DNA of 14,656 nucleotides from positions 1 through 14,656 of the forward strand of contig JBCCZC010000106.1 in assembly GCA_039188505.1 (NCBI GenBank), given 5' to 3'. The stretch is from JBCCZC01 sp039188505. GTDB lineage: Bacteria; Pseudomonadota; Gammaproteobacteria; Xanthomonadales; SZUA-38. Made by a program: the position numbers and the translations under genes. Positions 8,785 through 14,656 of this stretch are shown piece after piece; the stretch's first letter is position 1; each line of letters begins with the position of its first letter. A model generated the notes under the pieces. It worked only from the letters and a program-made list of their open reading frames with translations, was not told the DNA's origin and ran no database searches.

Positions 8785-9289
8785 CGTCGCCGACCTGGCC
8801 GGGCACCGTGCGGCGGTCACCCGTTTGCTCGATTGCTTCGGCCTCCGCCTCGAGAACGTCGCCGCAGATGCACGGATCCCGGGTAGCTACTGGGGCGACA
8901 GCGAGGCTGGACTCATCGGCGACACCCTTTACGCGCGCCTCGATACGCCGGTCCACTCCGTGCTGCACGAAGCCTGTCACTGGATCTGCATGAGCCCTCG
9001 GCGTCGATCGAACGTCCACACCGATGCCGGCGGCACGGATCTCGAGGAATGCGGCGTTTGCTACCTGCAGATCGTACTCGGAGACGCGCTTCCCGGTCTC
9101 GGCAGGCTGCGCATCCTCGCCGACATGGATGCCTGGGGCTACAGCTTCCGGCTCGGCAGCGCCGGCGCCTGGTTCGAGACCGATTCTGCCGACGCGGTGC
9201 GCTGGCTGGAGCAGGAGCGCTTGCTGGTGGAGGGCCGCCCGACCTTCAGGCTCCGAACCTCCCCGGACCCCGAGCCCGCTCACGCCTGA
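8765..9289 (+). CDS. Small HExxH protein of unknown function (putative metal-dependent enzyme)
   Basis: This 174-residue protein is not assigned to a named family with certainty. It has an H-E-A-C-H-W motif at 68-73 (VHSVLHEACHWICMSPRRR), the zinc-metallopeptidase HExxH pattern. About 20 residues on, the acidic DLEE (92-95) could supply a third metal ligand. Trp and Tyr follow at 124-126. No signal peptide or membrane segment is seen. HExxHW followed by RR and acidic residues loosely recalls EpmC/YfcM, the hydroxylase acting on elongation factor P, but this is only a motif resemblance. TTG 8765 is used because no ATG or GTG occurs early in the frame; TTG 8825 is an alternative. No ribosome binding site is evident, so translation likely depends on coupling with the GNAT gene. 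The last 10 bp overlap the end of uvrB on the other strand. Confidence 0.72.
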   Translation: MNPSTADVADLAGHRAAVTRLLDCFGLRLENVAADARIPGSYWGDSEAGLIGDTLYARLDTPVHSVLHEACHWICMSPRRRSNVHTDAGGTDLEECGVCYLQIVLGDALPGLGRLRILADMDAWGYSFRLGSAGAWFETDSADAVRWLEQERLLVEGRPTFRLRTSPDPEPAHA

Positions 9290-11301
9290 AAAGCGACCTC
9301 CCGGATCGACTGGATCTCGTCGCGGACCCGCGCTGCATCCTCGAACTCGAGGTTCTGCGCGTGCTCGAACATCTTGGCCTCGAGTTCCTTGATCTTTCCG
9401 GCCGCCTCTTCGGGGGTGTAGTCCCGGCGCTCGCGTGCCGTCGTGCCGCCGGGGCGCTCGCCTCCAGCCCGCTTGCGGCCCTTGCCCTTCTCGCTCGACC
9501 GGGCGCCTTCCATGATGTCGCCGATGGCCTTGTGGACCGTCTTCGGCACGATCCCCTCCGCCTCGTTGTGCGCGAGCTGCTTCTCTCGCCGTCGTGAGGT
9601 CTCCGAGATCGCCTGCTCCATGGAATTCGTGATGCGGTCCGCGTACAGGATCGCCCTGCCCCGCACATTCCGGGCTGCCCGGCCGATCGTCTGAATCAGC
9701 GAGCCCTCGCTGCGAAGATAACCCTCCTTGTCCGCATCGAGGATCGCCACCAGCGAAACCTCGGGCATGTCGAGGCCTTCGCGCAGGAGGTTGATGCCGA
9801 CGAGGACATCGAATTCGCCCAGACGCAGGTCCCGGATGATCTCCACGCGTTCGACCGTATCGATGTCGGAATGGAGGTAGCGCACGCGAACGTCGTGCTC
9901 GGCGAGATAGTCGGTCAGGTTCTCGGCCATGCGCTTGGTCAGCGTCGTGACCAGTACCCGATCCCCCAGGCCGACCCGATCGCGGATCTCCGACAGCAGG
10001 TCGTCCACCTGGGTGTCCACGGGTCGGATTTCGACCTCGGGATCGAGCAGCCCCGTGGGGCGCACGACCTGCTCGACAAAATCGCCGCCGGAGCGCTCCA
10101 GCTCATAGGCCCGCGGCGTCGCCGAGACATAGATCGTACGCGGCGCCTTGGCCTCGAATTCGTCAAACCGCAGGGGTCGATTGTCGAGCGCTGAGGGCAG
10201 CCGGAAGCCGTAGGTGACCAGGTTTTCCTTCCGCGCGCGGTCGCCCCGGTACATGCCCCCGATCTGCGGCACGGTCACGTGGCTCTCGTCGAGGATCAGG
10301 AGAGCGTCCGCCGGCAGGTAGTCGAACAGCGTCGGTGGCGGGTCCCCGGGCTTGCGCCCCGTGAGATGGCGGGAGTAGTTCTCGATGCCCTGGCAGTAGC
10401 CGAGCTCGGTCATCATCTCGAGGTCGAACTGGGTGCGCTGCTCGAGGCGCTGCGCTTCGAGCAGTCGATTGCCGCGGTACAGCTCTTCGAGTCGCTCCTT
10501 CAGCTCGGCCTTGATGGTCTCGATGGCGTCGAGCACCGTTCCCCGGGTGGTCACGTAGTGGGACTTCGGGTAGATCGTGAGCCGGGGCAGCTTGCGCAGG
10601 ACCTCGCCGGTCAGCGGGTCGAAGTAGGCGAGCTGCTCGACCTCGTCGTCGAAGAGTTCGATGCGGATCGCATCCCGCTCGGATTCCGCCGGAAAGACGT
10701 CGATGACTTCGCCGCGAACGCGGTAGGTGGCGCGCCGCAACTCGAGGTCGTTGCGCGTGTACTGCATCTCGGCCAGCCGCCGCAGGATGCTGCGCTGATC
10801 GATCTTCGTGCCCCGATTGAGGTGGAGCACCATGTTGAAGTACTGCTGTGGGTCACCGAGGCCGTAGATCGCGGAGACCGTCGCGATGATGACGGCGTCC
10901 TTGCGCTCGATCAGGGCCTTGGTGGCCGAGAGGCGCATCTGCTCGATGTGTTCGTTGATCGAGGCGTCCTTCTCGATGAAGGTATCGCTGGCCGGGACGT
11001 AAGCCTCGGGCTGGTAGTAGTCGTAGTAGGAAACGAAGTATTCGACCGCGTTGCCCGGGAAGAAGTCCTTGAATTCTCCGTAGAGCTGGGCCGCGAGGGT
11101 CTTGTTGGGCGCCATGACCAGGGTCGGGCGCTGCACCCGGGCAATGACGTTGGCCATCGTGAACGTCTTGCCCGAGCCGGTCACACCGAGCAGCGTCTGG
11201 TGCTGCAGACCGCTCTCGAAGCCGTCGACGAGGCGCTCGATCGCCTGGGGCTGGTCCCCCGCGGGACGAAACTTCGAGACGAGTTCGAATTGTTGACTCA
11301 C
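9280..11301 (-). CDS. uvrB: UvrABC excinuclease subunit B
   Basis: This full-length 673-residue protein is the damage-verification helicase-like subunit of nucleotide excision repair; it is loaded by UvrA and recruits UvrC. The Walker A motif GVTGSGKT is at 39-46 (Lys45), the beta-hairpin YYDYYQPEAY at 92-101, and the DEAD-like box DESH at 338-341. Later motifs include YVSATP, GINLLREGLDMPEVSL and QTIGRAARN. A UVR domain (about 632-667) ends the protein and binds UvrC. The linker before it (about 600-628) is unusually basic and Gly-rich. The start is GTG (11301-11299), matching the usual MSQQFELVSKF N-terminus. GAGGAG lies 12 nt upstream, a long spacing, with a three-codon ATG-CTA-TTG-TGA between (see findings). 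No LexA box is visible upstream. Confidence 0.98.
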   Translation of the reverse strand: MSQQFELVSKFRPAGDQPQAIERLVDGFESGLQHQTLLGVTGSGKTFTMANVIARVQRPTLVMAPNKTLAAQLYGEFKDFFPGNAVEYFVSYYDYYQPEAYVPASDTFIEKDASINEHIEQMRLSATKALIERKDAVIIATVSAIYGLGDPQQYFNMVLHLNRGTKIDQRSILRRLAEMQYTRNDLELRRATYRVRGEVIDVFPAESERDAIRIELFDDEVEQLAYFDPLTGEVLRKLPRLTIYPKSHYVTTRGTVLDAIETIKAELKERLEELYRGNRLLEAQRLEQRTQFDLEMMTELGYCQGIENYSRHLTGRKPGDPPPTLFDYLPADALLILDESHVTVPQIGGMYRGDRARKENLVTYGFRLPSALDNRPLRFDEFEAKAPRTIYVSATPRAYELERSGGDFVEQVVRPTGLLDPEVEIRPVDTQVDDLLSEIRDRVGLGDRVLVTTLTKRMAENLTDYLAEHDVRVRYLHSDIDTVERVEIIRDLRLGEFDVLVGINLLREGLDMPEVSLVAILDADKEGYLRSEGSLIQTIGRAARNVRGRAILYADRITNSMEQAISETSRRREKQLAHNEAEGIVPKTVHKAIGDIMEGARSSEKGKGRKRAGGERPGGTTARERRDYTPEEAAGKIKELEAKMFEHAQNLEFEDAARVRDEIQSIREVAFQA

Positions 11302-11323
11302 AATAGCATTCCGCTCCTCAAGC

Positions 11324-11338
11324 CGGGCGACGCGCCCG
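11324..11338. other. Hairpin in the uvrB 5' leader
   Basis: CGGGCG (11324-11329) pairs with CGCCCG (11333-11338) around ACG, 4 nt before the GAGGAG ribosome binding site of uvrB on the minus strand. It may affect translation start or be chance in GC-rich sequence. Confidence 0.25.
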
Positions 11339-11394
11339 ACGCACCGCTGCCCCAGCGTCCCGCGAGTGATGCGGATATGGCGTCAAGGTCGCTG

Positions 11395-11423
11395 TAGGCA
11401 GAAGCAAACCCCCATTGTACGAT
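11395..11423 (+). promoter_or_regulatory. Candidate aspC promoter
   Basis: TAGGCA (11395-11400) and TACGAT (11418-11423) are 17 nt apart, each matching the sigma-70 consensus at 4 of 6 positions. The pair lies 29 nt before the aspC ATG, in the 151-bp divergent gap shared with uvrB. On the minus strand the same place reads TACAAT (11419-11414), but its -35 is poor. Confidence 0.35.
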
Positions 11424-11452
11424 GCGCGGCAGCAACGAGTGGAGACCAGCTC

Positions 11453-12643
11453 ATGGGCGTAGCCATCGCCGCGCGACTCTCGGCCATCAAGCCGTCCGCC
11501 ACCATCGCCGTCAGCATGAAGGCCGCCGATCTGAAGGCGGCCGGACGGGACATCATCGCCCTCGGCGCCGGCGAGCCTGACTTCGACACGCCGGACCACA
11601 TCAAGCAGGCAGCGCTCGAGGCCATCTCGGCGGGGCAGACGAAGTACACTGCCGTCGACGGCACGCTCGCCCTTAAGGAGGCCATCCTCCGCAAGTACCG
11701 GCGGGACAATGATCTGAGCTACGAACCGGCCCAGGTGATCGTTTCAAATGGTGCAAAACACAGCATTTTCAATCTCTTGCTTGCAATACTTGATGCGGGA
11801 GACGAAGTTCTCGTGCCGGCACCCTACTGGGTTTCCTACCCGGACATGGTGGCGCTCGCCGGCGGCACGCCACGAATCGTCGGCACGACGGCAGAAACCG
11901 CATTCCGGGTGACGCCAGCGCAGCTGGAGGCGGCGATTACCCCGGCTACGAAGCTGCTCATCCTCAATGCGCCGTCCAATCCGACCGGTCAGGTCTACCG
12001 GGAGGAGGATCTTGCGGGTCTCGCCGAAGTTCTCCGGCGCCATCCGCAGGTGATGGTCGTCAGCGACGACATCTACGAGCTCATCTACTGGGGCGTGGCG
12101 CCGCTGCGCAACCTCCTCGAAGTCGCGCCGGATCTCGCTGACCGGACGGTGCTGGTCAACGGCGTCTCGAAGGCGTACGCAATGACCGGCTGGCGGATCG
12201 GCTATGCCGTCGGGCCAGCCGCGGTGATCGCCGCCATGCGCAAGGTTCAGTCGCAGAGCACGTCCAATCCCTGCTCGATCTCCCAGGCGGCATCCGCTGC
12301 GGCCCTGGACGGCGACCACGGGCCTGTCAGCGCGATGGGCGCCGCCTTCAAGGAGCGTCATGACTACGTGGTGGGGGCGCTCAACGGCATCGAGGGCATT
12401 CGCTGCCTGCCGGCAGACGGCGCGTTCTACGCCTTCGCGTCCTTCGAGGGGCTGCTCGCGCGGCGGCCAGAATTCCCTGATGACGTAGCGCTAGCCGGCG
12501 CGCTGCTGGAGGGCGCCGGGGTCGCGATGGTACCCGGTACGGCCTTTGGCATGCCTGGACACCTGCGCCTGTCCTACGCGACCAGCATGGCCCAGCTGGA
12601 GGCGGCCATGGCCCGGCTTGGCGAATTCGCCGCCGGCGGCTGA
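11453..12643 (+). CDS. aspC: Aspartate aminotransferase, class I subgroup Ib
   Basis: This 396-residue PLP enzyme exchanges the amino group between aspartate and 2-oxoglutarate; some subgroup Ib members also act on prephenate. Motifs are GAGEPDFDTPDHIK (38-51), TKYTAVDG (63-70), NAPSNPTG (172-179, Asn176), DDIYE (205-209, Asp205 and Tyr208), and SKAYAMTGWRIGY with the PLP-binding Lys240. The substrate-carboxylate Arg is Arg372 in LRLSYA. The frame is open for 87 nt upstream, but ATG 11453 is chosen because MGVAIAARLSAIKPS aligns with family N-termini and GTGGAG (11439-11444) is a ribosome binding site at 8 nt. Codons 97-113 form an AT-rich rare-codon patch (see findings). As I recall, divergent uvrB next to an aspartate aminotransferase gene also occurs in Pseudomonas. 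Confidence 0.95.
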   Translation: MGVAIAARLSAIKPSATIAVSMKAADLKAAGRDIIALGAGEPDFDTPDHIKQAALEAISAGQTKYTAVDGTLALKEAILRKYRRDNDLSYEPAQVIVSNGAKHSIFNLLLAILDAGDEVLVPAPYWVSYPDMVALAGGTPRIVGTTAETAFRVTPAQLEAAITPATKLLILNAPSNPTGQVYREEDLAGLAEVLRRHPQVMVVSDDIYELIYWGVAPLRNLLEVAPDLADRTVLVNGVSKAYAMTGWRIGYAVGPAAVIAAMRKVQSQSTSNPCSISQAASAAALDGDHGPVSAMGAAFKERHDYVVGALNGIEGIRCLPADGAFYAFASFEGLLARRPEFPDDVALAGALLEGAGVAMVPGTAFGMPGHLRLSYATSMAQLEAAMARLGEFAAGG

Positions 12644-12650
12644 CAGCCGC
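12636..12650. terminator. Weak hairpin at the aspC stop codon
   Basis: GCGGCT (12636-12641) and AGCCGC (12645-12650) form a 6-bp stem with a 3-nt loop overlapping the TGA stop of aspC. No T-run follows, so a terminator role is only possible. Confidence 0.25.
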
Positions 12651-12747
12651 GATCGTCGCCGCCTCACGATGAAGGGCGATCAGTTCCGATCCCCGCGCCG
12701 CCATCGCCGGCCCAGACTGGCTTCAGGAACGAAGCGGAGCGGGCGCG

Positions 12748-13272
12748 GTGCGGAAAACGGAGCGAGGGATCACACTGCTGGAAATGCTCGTCACCCTGGC
12801 CATCGCCGCGGTTCTGCTGGGTCTGGGCGTGCCGTCCTTCGAACGGATGCTGGTCGCAGCGGAGCTACGCACGCGCAGCCAGGAGCTGGTCTTCGGCGCC
12901 ATGCGCGCCCGCGAGCACGCGGTCATCTTTCGAACCCATGTGGTGCTCTGTCCATCGATAGACGGCGCGACCTGTCTCGCCGAGCCGCACTGGCACCGCG
13001 GGTGGATCAGCTTCGAGGATACCGACGACGACCGGGCCCTGGATCCGTCCGAACGGTTGATCGAGCAGCACGTTGCTTCCGCTCGCGGCATCACGCTTGT
13101 CTCGAGCCGCTCCCGGCGGCGCATGCGGTTCTATCCCGCGGGTTGGGCCTGGGGCAGCAACACGACAATCCGCGTCTGCGCGCCCGGCAACCGCATCCCC
13201 GGACGACGCTTGATCCTCTCGGGCACCGGGCGCATGCGCACGGCGGATGCGACGAGCGACACCTGCGATTGA
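12748..13272 (+). CDS. GspH/FimT-family minor pseudopilin
   Basis: This 174-residue protein carries a type III (prepilin) signal: a short basic leader MRKTERG followed by ITLLEMLVTLAIAAVLLGL. Prepilin peptidase would cut after Gly7, leaving Ile8 at the N-terminus and the key Glu at +5 (Glu12). The hydrophobic helix (8-28) is both membrane anchor and assembly spine. The globular domain has the FimT/GspH signature VVLCPSIDGATC (65-76), then HRGWISFEDTDDDRALD and a C-terminal Cys (173), suggesting disulfides after export. It would act in a type IV pilus or type II secretion pseudopilus. The GTG start at 12748 has GGAG at 12736-12739. No other pilin gene is adjacent. It ends 37 nt before the RiPP-like operon, and there is no evident terminator between. 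Confidence 0.87.
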   Translation: MRKTERGITLLEMLVTLAIAAVLLGLGVPSFERMLVAAELRTRSQELVFGAMRAREHAVIFRTHVVLCPSIDGATCLAEPHWHRGWISFEDTDDDRALDPSERLIEQHVASARGITLVSSRSRRRMRFYPAGWAWGSNTTIRVCAPGNRIPGRRLILSGTGRMRTADATSDTCD

Positions 13273-13309
13273 GCCGCTATTCCCCCGACGTTACCCGGCG
13301 CCGAGCCCT

Positions 13310-14167
13310 GTGACCCTGTGTCCGCCATTGATGCTGGGCATGGGCGGCCCGTCGACCTGGGTTGGACGCTATGCGGGAGTCGACGTGGTCACCGATTTCC
13401 CCTGGACCGGGCTCGTGGTGGGTACGCCAGGGACCGAATGCGCGGCAGCCGCACAGCCGGCGGATGGCGCGGTGACGGAAGTCGTAGCCAAGGGCTTCCT
13501 GGCCGATGCTGCCCGTGATTTTCGCTGCGCCTGGCAGGGGCGTCGCGCCCAGCTCTCGATCTCCGGCATCGGGGACATCAGCCTCGACCTCGACGCCGGT
13601 CGTGCGCATGCCATCGACTCCGGGCAGGACGCGACCGCGATGGGCCTGGCTCTCACGGGGCCGGCGCTGGCTCTGCTCCTCGCCGCCCGCGGTAGCTGGA
13701 TGCTGCACGGTTCCGCCGTTCGTCACGGTGATGCGGCCCTGCTGCTGCTGGGTGAGTCCGGCGTCGGAAAGTCGACCCTGGCGCGGCAGTACGCGGACTC
13801 GGGTCGGCGCCTTGCAGACGACCTGGTCGCCTGCCGTCTCGACGATGATGGCCTGAGGTGGCCGGGCGCGCTCCCTCAGCCCCGCCTGCCGGATGAGTTC
13901 GATCGAACGTCGCCGCGGCGAGTCGCGCGAATCGTGATGCTCGAACCCGGCGGCGATGAGCCGGTCGTGCGCGAACTGTCCCCCGCGGACCAGTCGCTCG
14001 CGCTGATCCGACACACGGTGGCGACGCGGCTGTTTCCATCCTGGCTGCTGGAGTCGCATCTCGCCTGGGCCGCCGCGGTCGCGGCGCGGAAGCGCTGCGT
14101 CGCGTTGAGCTACGCACAGGTGCCCGCTAAGCTCCGCGCCATGGTCGCACTCCTCGAGACCCTGTGA
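13310..14167 (+). CDS. HPr-kinase-like protein of a lasso-peptide/RiPP-type cluster
   Basis: This 285-residue protein (from GTG 13310) has an HprK/P-type P-loop kinase domain. The N-terminal part matches the family opening RYAGVDVVTDFPW (20-32). The core is HGSAVRHGDAALLLLG with the Walker A G-E-S-G-V-G-K-S-T at 148-156 (Lys154), then RRLADDLV with the acidic pair Asp170/Asp171. True HPr kinases carry a different N-terminal domain and sit near PTS genes; none is here. Kinases of this type in lasso-peptide clusters (PadeK of paeninodin) phosphorylate the precursor C-terminus, and related HprK-related kinase A proteins occur with PqqD-like proteins. Start choice is uncertain: ATG 13247 would overlap fimT by 26 nt, and ATG 13331 is also possible; none has a strong ribosome binding site. 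Its stop overlaps the next GTG (GTGA). Confidence 0.85.
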   Translation: MTLCPPLMLGMGGPSTWVGRYAGVDVVTDFPWTGLVVGTPGTECAAAAQPADGAVTEVVAKGFLADAARDFRCAWQGRRAQLSISGIGDISLDLDAGRAHAIDSGQDATAMGLALTGPALALLLAARGSWMLHGSAVRHGDAALLLLGESGVGKSTLARQYADSGRRLADDLVACRLDDDGLRWPGALPQPRLPDEFDRTSPRRVARIVMLEPGGDEPVVRELSPADQSLALIRHTVATRLFPSWLLESHLAWAAAVAARKRCVALSYAQVPAKLRAMVALLETL

Positions 14168-14550
14168 GCCTGGGCACGGCCATCGGCGTGCTCCGCGACG
14201 TGACGCAGTCGGCGGCAGCCCTGCGTCGCGAGGGATTTGCGGCGTGCGCTTCGCCGTTTCTGCAGGTCGAGGACGTGGGCCTGTCCGAAGCGGAGACGGC
14301 AGAGCTGATCCAGCGTCATCGCTGGCTCGGAAGAACCCGGCGGCTGCCCTGGTCAAACTGCCTGACCCGCTCGCTCGCGCTCTGCCGATGGGCCCGGCGC
14401 CGGGGCTTCGCGCCCCAGCTCGTCATCGGTACGGATCGCCAGGACGGCGATTTCATGGCCCACGCTTGGGTGCAGGTGGCCGGCCGCGAATTCGGCCGCA
14501 ACGGATACGAGGCGATGCGCCATGGCCGGCCGACTCGCGCTGAATCCTGA
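14164..14550 (+). CDS. Lasso-peptide B2-like transglutaminase-fold protein (leader peptidase)
   Basis: This 128-residue protein matches the C-terminal, catalytic half of McjB, found as a separate B2 protein in split systems. It shows NCLTRSLALCRWARRRGFAPQLVIG (65-89) with the nucleophile Cys66, and AHAWVQVAGREFG (99-111) with the catalytic His100. B2 enzymes cut the leader peptide from the precursor, guided by the B1/PqqD-fold protein encoded next. Family members usually have an Asp about 12 residues after the His, often as V-x-N-D; here those positions are Arg112 and Asn113, so the triad seems altered. The GTG start overlaps the kinase stop by 4 nt (GTGA) and the 3' end overlaps the PqqD-like gene by 29 nt. 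Family confidence is good; activity is unsure. Confidence 0.84.
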   Translation: MSLGTAIGVLRDVTQSAAALRREGFAACASPFLQVEDVGLSEAETAELIQRHRWLGRTRRLPWSNCLTRSLALCRWARRRGFAPQLVIGTDRQDGDFMAHAWVQVAGREFGRNGYEAMRHGRPTRAES

Positions 14551-14656
14551 CGTCGTCCACCAGCCGATCGGCGACGAACTCGTCGTTCTCAACGCGAGAA
14601 GCGGGCGTTACTTCCGGCTGAACGAAGCGGGTCGTCTCGTGCTCGCGGGGATCGCC
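14522..14656 (+). CDS. PqqD-fold RiPP recognition element (B1-like), 3' end outside window
   Basis: Only the first 45 codons are visible and the frame runs off the window end. They match the PqqD family well: LALNPDVVHQPIGDELVVLN, then SGRYFRLNEAGRLVL, a beta-hairpin with the Y-F-x-L-N-x-x-G signature followed by the start of a helix. PqqD-fold proteins bind RiPP leader peptides and present them to the maturation enzymes; in lasso-peptide systems this is B1. The ATG at 14522 lies inside the B2-like gene (29-nt overlap) and has GAGG at 14509-14512, 9 nt upstream. The gene order kinase, B2, PqqD supports a RiPP role. Confidence 0.85.
   Translation, partial: MAGRLALNPDVVHQPIGDELVVLNARSGRYFRLNEAGRLVLAGIA

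Noticed and set aside
10279..11397. Long open frame of 372 codons antisense to uvrB
   Set aside because: It mirrors uvrB codon positions, has low complexity and no known domain; long antisense frames are expected in high-GC genes.
11302..11452. LexA (SOS) box upstream of uvrB
   Set aside because: No CTGT-N8-ACAG palindrome or close variant was found on either strand in the 151-bp gap.
12644..12747. tRNA gene between aspC and fimT
   Set aside because: No cloverleaf arms or GTTCRAN-type T-loop could be recognised.
12669..12860. Short frame starting MKGDQFRSP as a possible lasso precursor
   Set aside because: It runs on into the fimT coding region in another frame, is Arg/His/Gly-rich, and lacks a leader Tyr-Pro-Leu pattern and an acidic residue at ring position 7-9 of a plausible core.
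13247..13309. Upstream ATG 13247 as start of the HprK-like protein
   Set aside because: It would add 21 residues without family resemblance and overlap fimT by 26 nt; GTG 13310 or ATG 13331 fits the family N-terminus better, though this is not certain.
13277..14356. 359-codon minus-strand frame opposite the kinase and B2-like genes
   Set aside because: Arg/Pro-rich with no motif, while the plus-strand frames carry clear Walker A and Cys-His motifs.

Overview
The window is dense, high-GC bacterial chromosome with short intergenic gaps, GTGA and ATAGATG-type gene junctions, and 8 of 14 intact or partial genes that use or seem to use GTG or TTG as start codon. Gene content (one-polypeptide cobalamin-dependent MetH, KefF/KefC-type K+ efflux, type II secretion GspM-like protein, FimT/GspH pseudopilin, divergent uvrB and aspC) points to a Gram-negative proteobacterium, most likely a gammaproteobacterium. 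This is inferred from protein similarity by eye and no genus can be named.

Layout. 1-2619: the 3' part of metH, overlapped by 4 nt by a CNNM/CBS membrane protein gene. 2620-2855: a regulatory gap with two near-identical palindromic 18-mers flanking a possible promoter. 2856-5429: a KefF-like flavodoxin-fold oxidoreductase directly abutting its K+/H+ antiporter partner. 5519-6106: an orphan GspM-like gene ending at a strong hairpin (6120-6150). 6238-8024 (minus strand): a DesK/NarL-type two-component pair, possibly preceded by a 42-codon small ORF and a good minus-strand promoter at 8220-8248. 8239-9289: a GNAT acetyltransferase overlapping a small HExxH protein of unknown function, which overlaps the 3' end of uvrB by 10 bp. 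9280-11301 (minus): uvrB. 11453-12643: a class Ib aspartate aminotransferase, divergent from uvrB. 12748-13272: an orphan FimT/GspH minor pseudopilin.

13310-14656: the most interesting part, the start of a tightly overlapped RiPP-type maturation operon: an HPr-kinase-like protein, a lasso-peptide B2-like transglutaminase/cysteine protease, and a PqqD-fold leader-binding protein cut off by the window end. This is the kinase + B2 + B1 set known from phosphorylated lasso peptides of the paeninodin type, or from the related HPr-rel-A systems. No precursor gene is visible, and the B2 protein seems to lack the usual acidic third residue of its catalytic triad. The cyclase (asparagine-synthetase-like), transporter and precursor, if present, must lie beyond position 14656.

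No rRNA, tRNA, CRISPR array, insertion sequence or phage gene was seen.
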